A model generated the notes under the pieces. That model was not told where the DNA came from and searched no databases. It saw only the letters and a program-made list of their open reading frames with translations. From Aquimarina amphilecti (lineage in GTDB: Bacteria > Bacteroidota > Bacteroidia > Flavobacteriales > Flavobacteriaceae), in the NCBI RefSeq assembly GCF_900109375.1, contig NZ_FOAB01000002.1:1-64000 (forward strand): 64,000 bases of DNA, read 5' to 3'. Position 1 is the stretch's first letter. Every line of letters begins with the position of its first letter. This document shows positions 60,323-64,000 of the stretch, piece by piece. The position numbers were made by a program, and so were the translations under genes.

Positions 60323-62028
60323 AGATGAGTGATAAAAAAAATATAGACAGATTATTTCAGGAGAAGTTCAAAGATTTTGAAGTTTCTCCTAATGATGAGG
60401 TGTGGAAAAAAATTCAAGCTCGAAAAAACAAAGATCGTAAACGAGTAATTTTTATACCATTTTGGTATCGTATTGCTGGTGTTGCAGCTATCCTAGCAGT
60501 TATTTTATCCGTGGGATCTGTATTTGTTACAGATGACTCAACAAAAGAAACTATTGTAAGTACCGAGGAAGAATTGAATGACATAAAGCCTTTGTCTTCT
60601 GAGAAGCAAAATTTAGATTCTAAAAACTCTGATGATGCACTTGTTAATACTTCAGATAATAATCAATTTGACTCCAATGAAGGAACTTCGGAAAGTAATA
60701 AAACAAACAACCAGGCCATTACTGAAAACTCTTTAACTAATGACAATAAAGAAGAAGAATCTTCAAAAAAATCAGAAGGTGAAAATACTTTTACCACTAA
60801 TTCTTTTAAAAACCCTTCAGTAAATAAAAACAATACTGAAGGAATAACAAATATCAACGAAACTAAAAAAGAGATTGATAATGTTAATGATGATTACCTC
60901 AGAAAAGATCAGACTATTTCAAAACAAAAAGTAACTAACACCGGTTCAATAACAGATATACAGAAAACAAATACTCCGCAGAAAAATAAAGAAGAAAAAC
61001 TTTCTGAATTTAAGAAAACAAATATTGAGAATACTATTGCAGATAATACAATATCGTCAGACAATAAAAAACAACTGGTCACTGATAATAAAGACAACAC
61101 CAACTTTAAAGATTCTGAAGACTTTATAAAAAACACAGAAGAAAGTATTGCAAATAATACGGGGATCAATAAAAATAGAGAAACAGAGAAAACAGTTTCA
61201 GATGAAGTAATAGACAAACAAGACCTCGACAATGGCAAAAAATCAATCTTTGACGCTATAAAAGAAAAAGAAGAAAAAGAAGCAGCTGTAGCTAAAGCAG
61301 AGGCTAAAACAATCAAAAGATGGAATATAGCTCCTAATATAGCCCCCGTTTACTACGATTCTTTTGGAGGTTCTTCTATAGACTCCCAATTCTCTGACAA
61401 TAATAAACAAGGGGAAGTAAATCTTAGTTATGGAATACAAGTTGCATATGCCATAAATGAAAAATTAATTTTACGATCAGGTGTTAGCAAGGTTGATGTT
61501 GGCTATAATACCGAAGATGTTGGTTTTGGAATTGCCTCATTAGGAAGAGAAAATGGATTAAGCAATACCCAAAGTATAGTTGTCTCTGATTATCAAAATG
61601 GATCTGTTAGTTTAGCTCCGCCTCCCGGTGATGTTAATAGTGAAATTTTAGTAAAATCTCAGAACCCAGGATTGCTTAATCACAGTATTGGATATATAGA
61701 GGTGCCTATAGAACTTAAATATGCATTAACCAACTCTAAGGTTGGAATTCATATGATAGGAGGAGTTAGTACATTATTTCTGGAAGATGATGAAGTATCT
61801 ATTATCGCAGGAAGTTTTAGAAATGAAAATGTAGCAAGAGATCAAACTGTTAACGATATTAGTTTTAGCGGTAATATTGGTATAGGATTTGATTATAAGT
61901 TATCTGATAAGTTTAAAATTAATATGGAGCCTATCTTTAAATATCAATTTAATGGTTTCAAAGACAGTGCAGACAATTTTAAACCATATTATTTTGGTAT
62001 TTATACAGGAGTAAGTTTTAGGTTTTAA
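60319..62028 (+). CDS. Trans-envelope protein: anti-sigma-like N-terminus, membrane span, long linker, outer-membrane-barrel-like domain
   Basis: This 569-residue protein starts with a short cytoplasmic segment (LFQEKFKDFEVSPNDEVWKK, residues 12-31) typical of Bacteroidota anti-sigma partners, then one membrane helix (about 48-70). Residues about 75-325 are a low-complexity Asn/Lys/Glu/Ser/Thr linker. From about 330 (R-W-N-I-A-P-N-I-A-P-V-Y-Y) to the terminal S-F-R-F the sequence has the alternating strands and final phenylalanine of an outer-membrane barrel. If read correctly, one chain ties an inner-membrane sigma regulator to an outer-membrane domain. An alternative start is the ATG at 60325. 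Confidence 0.8.
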   Translation: MKMSDKKNIDRLFQEKFKDFEVSPNDEVWKKIQARKNKDRKRVIFIPFWYRIAGVAAILAVILSVGSVFVTDDSTKETIVSTEEELNDIKPLSSEKQNLDSKNSDDALVNTSDNNQFDSNEGTSESNKTNNQAITENSLTNDNKEEESSKKSEGENTFTTNSFKNPSVNKNNTEGITNINETKKEIDNVNDDYLRKDQTISKQKVTNTGSITDIQKTNTPQKNKEEKLSEFKKTNIENTIADNTISSDNKKQLVTDNKDNTNFKDSEDFIKNTEESIANNTGINKNRETEKTVSDEVIDKQDLDNGKKSIFDAIKEKEEKEAAVAKAEAKTIKRWNIAPNIAPVYYDSFGGSSIDSQFSDNNKQGEVNLSYGIQVAYAINEKLILRSGVSKVDVGYNTEDVGFGIASLGRENGLSNTQSIVVSDYQNGSVSLAPPPGDVNSEILVKSQNPGLLNHSIGYIEVPIELKYALTNSKVGIHMIGGVSTLFLEDDEVSIIAGSFRNENVARDQTVNDISFSGNIGIGFDYKLSDKFKINMEPIFKYQFNGFKDSADNFKPYYFGIYTGVSFRF

Positions 62029-62116
62029 AAACAATGAAAAAGAAAATAACTAAAATGTGTTTTAGGTTATTTTAGTTGGTTAGGTTGAATTATTGCTCTA
62101 GGGAAGCAATGATGAC

Positions 62117-62152
62117 AAAGCTGTTTCTGGGGAGAAGCAGCTTTTGTTTTTT
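62117..62152 (+). terminator. Terminator after the trans-envelope protein gene
   Basis: AAAGCTGTTTCT pairs with AGAAGCAGCTTT (one wobble) around a four-G loop and is followed by a long T run on the plus strand. It ends next to the convergent plsC stop. Confidence 0.88.
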
Positions 62153-62893
62153 TTATAATTGATTGGATTTTAACTTATCCAAAATAACATTTCGTGCTAT
62201 CATATTCAATTCTTTCTTACGCTCTTGAGTAAATCCTTCTGTCAAAATCTCTTTATGAACATAAGCTCTCATCTTACCAGGACTTCCGCTAAAGAAGGTG
62301 TAGGAAAATCTTCTTTTATTATCCAGAAAAGTTAAAGGAAGTATTGGAATTTGGTGATCGATCGCTAATCTAAAAGCTCCATCTTTAAACTCATCTAATA
62401 AAACCGACTCATCCTCAGGCACACCACCTTCTGGAAAAATACAGATACTTGTTCCATCTTGCAGTCTTGCTTGGGCACGATCAAAGACTTCTTTTCTACT
62501 TTTTTGACTATTTCTATCTACAAGAATACAAGTCCTCTTGTAGAAAAAACCAAATATTGGGATCTTTGCTAATTCCTTTTTTCCAACAAAAACAAAAGGA
62601 TTCTTTACGCAATACAACATTAGCATAATATCCGCCATAGATGTATGATTTGCAACAAACATGTAGCTTCTTTGAGGGTTTATTTTTGCTTCTTTTTTTA
62701 CTCTTGGTATAAAACCACTACCATACAAAACTATTTTAGCCCAAAACCGGGCAACCACAAAAAACTGTGCATACCATTGTTCTCTTGAAGTTAGTATTAA
62801 TAGAATAGGAAACAGAATAACGATGGGAATTCCCATCATTATATAAAACCAAATACGCCAAAGAAGAATCAATATATTCCTAAGGACAACCAT
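62153..62893 (-). CDS. plsC: 1-acyl-sn-glycerol-3-phosphate acyltransferase (PlsC-like)
   Basis: From the ATG at 62893 the protein has 246 residues, with an N-terminal membrane segment and PlsC motifs: the H-x4-D box in NHTSMAD, LVDRNSQKSRKEVF, and FPEGGVPEDESVLL. It acylates lysophosphatidic acid in phospholipid synthesis. The frame stays open to an ATG at 62911, but a -10-like TATTTTTG lies at 62899-62906 on this strand, which would make the downstream ATG the start of a nearly leaderless mRNA. Confidence 0.88.
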   Translation of the reverse strand: MVVLRNILILLWRIWFYIMMGIPIVILFPILLILTSREQWYAQFFVVARFWAKIVLYGSGFIPRVKKEAKINPQRSYMFVANHTSMADIMLMLYCVKNPFVFVGKKELAKIPIFGFFYKRTCILVDRNSQKSRKEVFDRAQARLQDGTSICIFPEGGVPEDESVLLDEFKDGAFRLAIDHQIPILPLTFLDNKRRFSYTFFSGSPGKMRAYVHKEILTEGFTQERKKELNMIARNVILDKLKSNQL

Positions 62894-62915
62894 AAGCGCA
62901 AAAATACACAATTGG

Positions 62916-62947
62916 TTTGAGGTATCTGAACAAAAAAATTACCTTTG
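62916..62947 (+). promoter_or_regulatory. trpS promoter TTTG-N20-TACCTTTG
   Basis: TTTG (62916-62919), 20 bases and TACCTTTG (62940-62947) match the Bacteroidota consensus perfectly and end 19 bases before the trpS ATG. It overlaps the upstream region of the divergent plsC. Confidence 0.8.
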
Positions 62948-62966
62948 CCGGAAACTAAAAATTACC

Positions 62967-63935
62967 ATGGCAAGAATTCTAACCGGAGTCCAGAGCACAG
63001 GAACGCCTCATTTAGGAAATTTATTAGGAGCAATCATTCCTGCAATTCATATGGGCAATCAACCAGAGAATGATTCTTTCTTATTTATCGCAGATATGCA
63101 TTCTCTTACTCAGATTAAAGATGCTAAAACGCTAAGAGAAAACACCTACTCTACTGCTGCTACCTGGCTGGCATTTGGTTTAGATATAGAAAAAACTGTT
63201 TTTTATCGTCAGAGCGATATACCGCAGGTAACAGAACTATCTTGGTACTTAAGTTGTTTCTTTCCATATCAGAGATTAACCTTAGCACATTCCTTTAAGG
63301 ACAAAGCGGATCGATTAGAAGATGTCAATGCTGGATTGTTCACCTATCCAATGCTTATGGCTGCGGATATTTTATTATATGATGCAGAGGTTGTGCCGGT
63401 GGGAAAAGATCAAGAACAACATATAGAAATGACCCGAAACGTTGCAGAACGCATGCATAATCAGGTTGGAGAACTTTTTGTATTACCAAAAGCACAATTT
63501 CAGGAAGAAACAATGTATGTTCCTGGAACAGATGGGTCTAAAATGAGTAAATCCAAAGGTAATACGATCAACCTGTTTTTACCTGATAAAAAGTTACGAA
63601 AGGCTATTATGAGCATTCAAACAGACAGTACTCCATTAGAAGAACCTAAAAACCCTGATACTTGTAATGCATTTGCGTTATATAAATTGGTAGCAACAGA
63701 AGAGCAATTATCAGAAATGCGTGTCAACTATTTAGGAGGAAATTACGGATACGGCCATGCAAAACAAGCTTTATACGAATTATTAATTGATAAATTCTCT
63801 GAAGAGCGTAAACGATATAATTATTATATGGAAAACCAAGAGGAAGTAGATAAAGCTTTAGCAATTGGTGCTAAAAAAGCATCAGAAGTTGCAAACAAAG
63901 TGCTTTCTAGAGTACGTGAAAAAGTTGGATATTAA
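62967..63935 (+). CDS. trpS: Tryptophanyl-tRNA synthetase
   Basis: This 322-residue class I aminoacyl-tRNA synthetase has the nucleotide-binding region GVQSTGTPHLGNLLGAI (HIGH-like HLGN), the dimer/tryptophan-binding region DMHSLTQ and YPMLMAADILLYDAEVVPVG, and the KMSKS loop in GSKMSKSKGN. It charges tRNA-Trp. Length is normal for the family. The last 65 bases of the window after its stop hold nothing that I can identify. Confidence 0.97.
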   Translation: MARILTGVQSTGTPHLGNLLGAIIPAIHMGNQPENDSFLFIADMHSLTQIKDAKTLRENTYSTAATWLAFGLDIEKTVFYRQSDIPQVTELSWYLSCFFPYQRLTLAHSFKDKADRLEDVNAGLFTYPMLMAADILLYDAEVVPVGKDQEQHIEMTRNVAERMHNQVGELFVLPKAQFQEETMYVPGTDGSKMSKSKGNTINLFLPDKKLRKAIMSIQTDSTPLEEPKNPDTCNAFALYKLVATEEQLSEMRVNYLGGNYGYGHAKQALYELLIDKFSEERKRYNYYMENQEEVDKALAIGAKKASEVANKVLSRVREKVGY

Positions 63936-64000
63936 ATATCTTTGATTCATTTTAGAATTAATAATTTCTAAAACAAAACTTAAAAAATGCAATCTCTTTA

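Overview
The window looks like a chromosomal segment of a marine-type member of the Flavobacteriaceae (Bacteroidota); an Aquimarina-like genus is my guess, not a demonstrated assignment. The evidence is AT-rich DNA, promoters of the Bacteroidota type (TTTG, 19-21 bases, TAnnTTTG), type IX secretion (T9SS) C-terminal sorting domains, the gliding/T9SS proteins GldH and PorZ, a TonB receptor next to recO, and a ricT-gldH-PBP1A gene order that I recall as common in this class. I see no rRNA, tRNA, CRISPR array, insertion sequence or phage gene.

Layout. 1-1178: the 3' end of a repetitive T9SS-secreted surface protein. 1297-8235: a class I lanthipeptide cluster on the minus strand, with a TPR/AraC membrane regulator, two short GG-leader precursor peptides that fall below usual gene-calling size, a LanC cyclase and a LanB dehydratase split into two genes. 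8316-12207: a DCC oxidoreductase, a MacB/Lol-type ABC exporter pair, and TfoX-like, DUF2461 and VOC proteins. 13841-25892: a lipid- or ligand-handling region with four SRPBCC (START-like) proteins, two lipoproteins of similar layout, an ECF sigma factor, two TetR repressors and an MMPL/RND exporter operon with a LolA-like protein and an outer-membrane protein. 26025-42448: mostly housekeeping or conserved genes (astacin protease, TonB receptor, recO, porZ, gdhA, cystathionine synthase, thioesterase, bestrophin, YheT hydrolase). 42662-46561: a large secreted subtilisin. 46664-63935: acetyltransferase, phosphodiester glycosidase, scoAB, two tandem PBP1A genes, gldH, ricT, trhO, recA, an ECF sigma/trans-envelope protein pair, plsC and trpS.

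How the genes work together. In the lanthipeptide cluster the order of transcription is regulator, precursor B, precursor A, lanC, lanB-N, lanB-C. A hairpin terminator follows each precursor, and the same ATTTTG/CAAAAT inverted repeat lies upstream of each. No dedicated peptidase-transporter is present. In the SRPBCC region three promoters share the same 30-base architecture, TTGTCACA-N14-G(C/A)ATCTAA. They lie before the ECF sigma gene itself, before a two-gene SRPBCC operon and before a further secreted SRPBCC gene, which points to an autoregulated ECF regulon. The downstream TetR gene and the MMPL operon share CGA(C/G)TGGTCA operator-like sites.

The two gene-poor stretches each hold something of interest: a candidate minus-strand small RNA or terminator near 47925-47989, and a compact minus-strand unit at 57704-57974 (promoter, start-codon-sequestering stem, 28-codon ORF with a perfect Shine-Dalgarno, long stem, terminator) just upstream of trhO.
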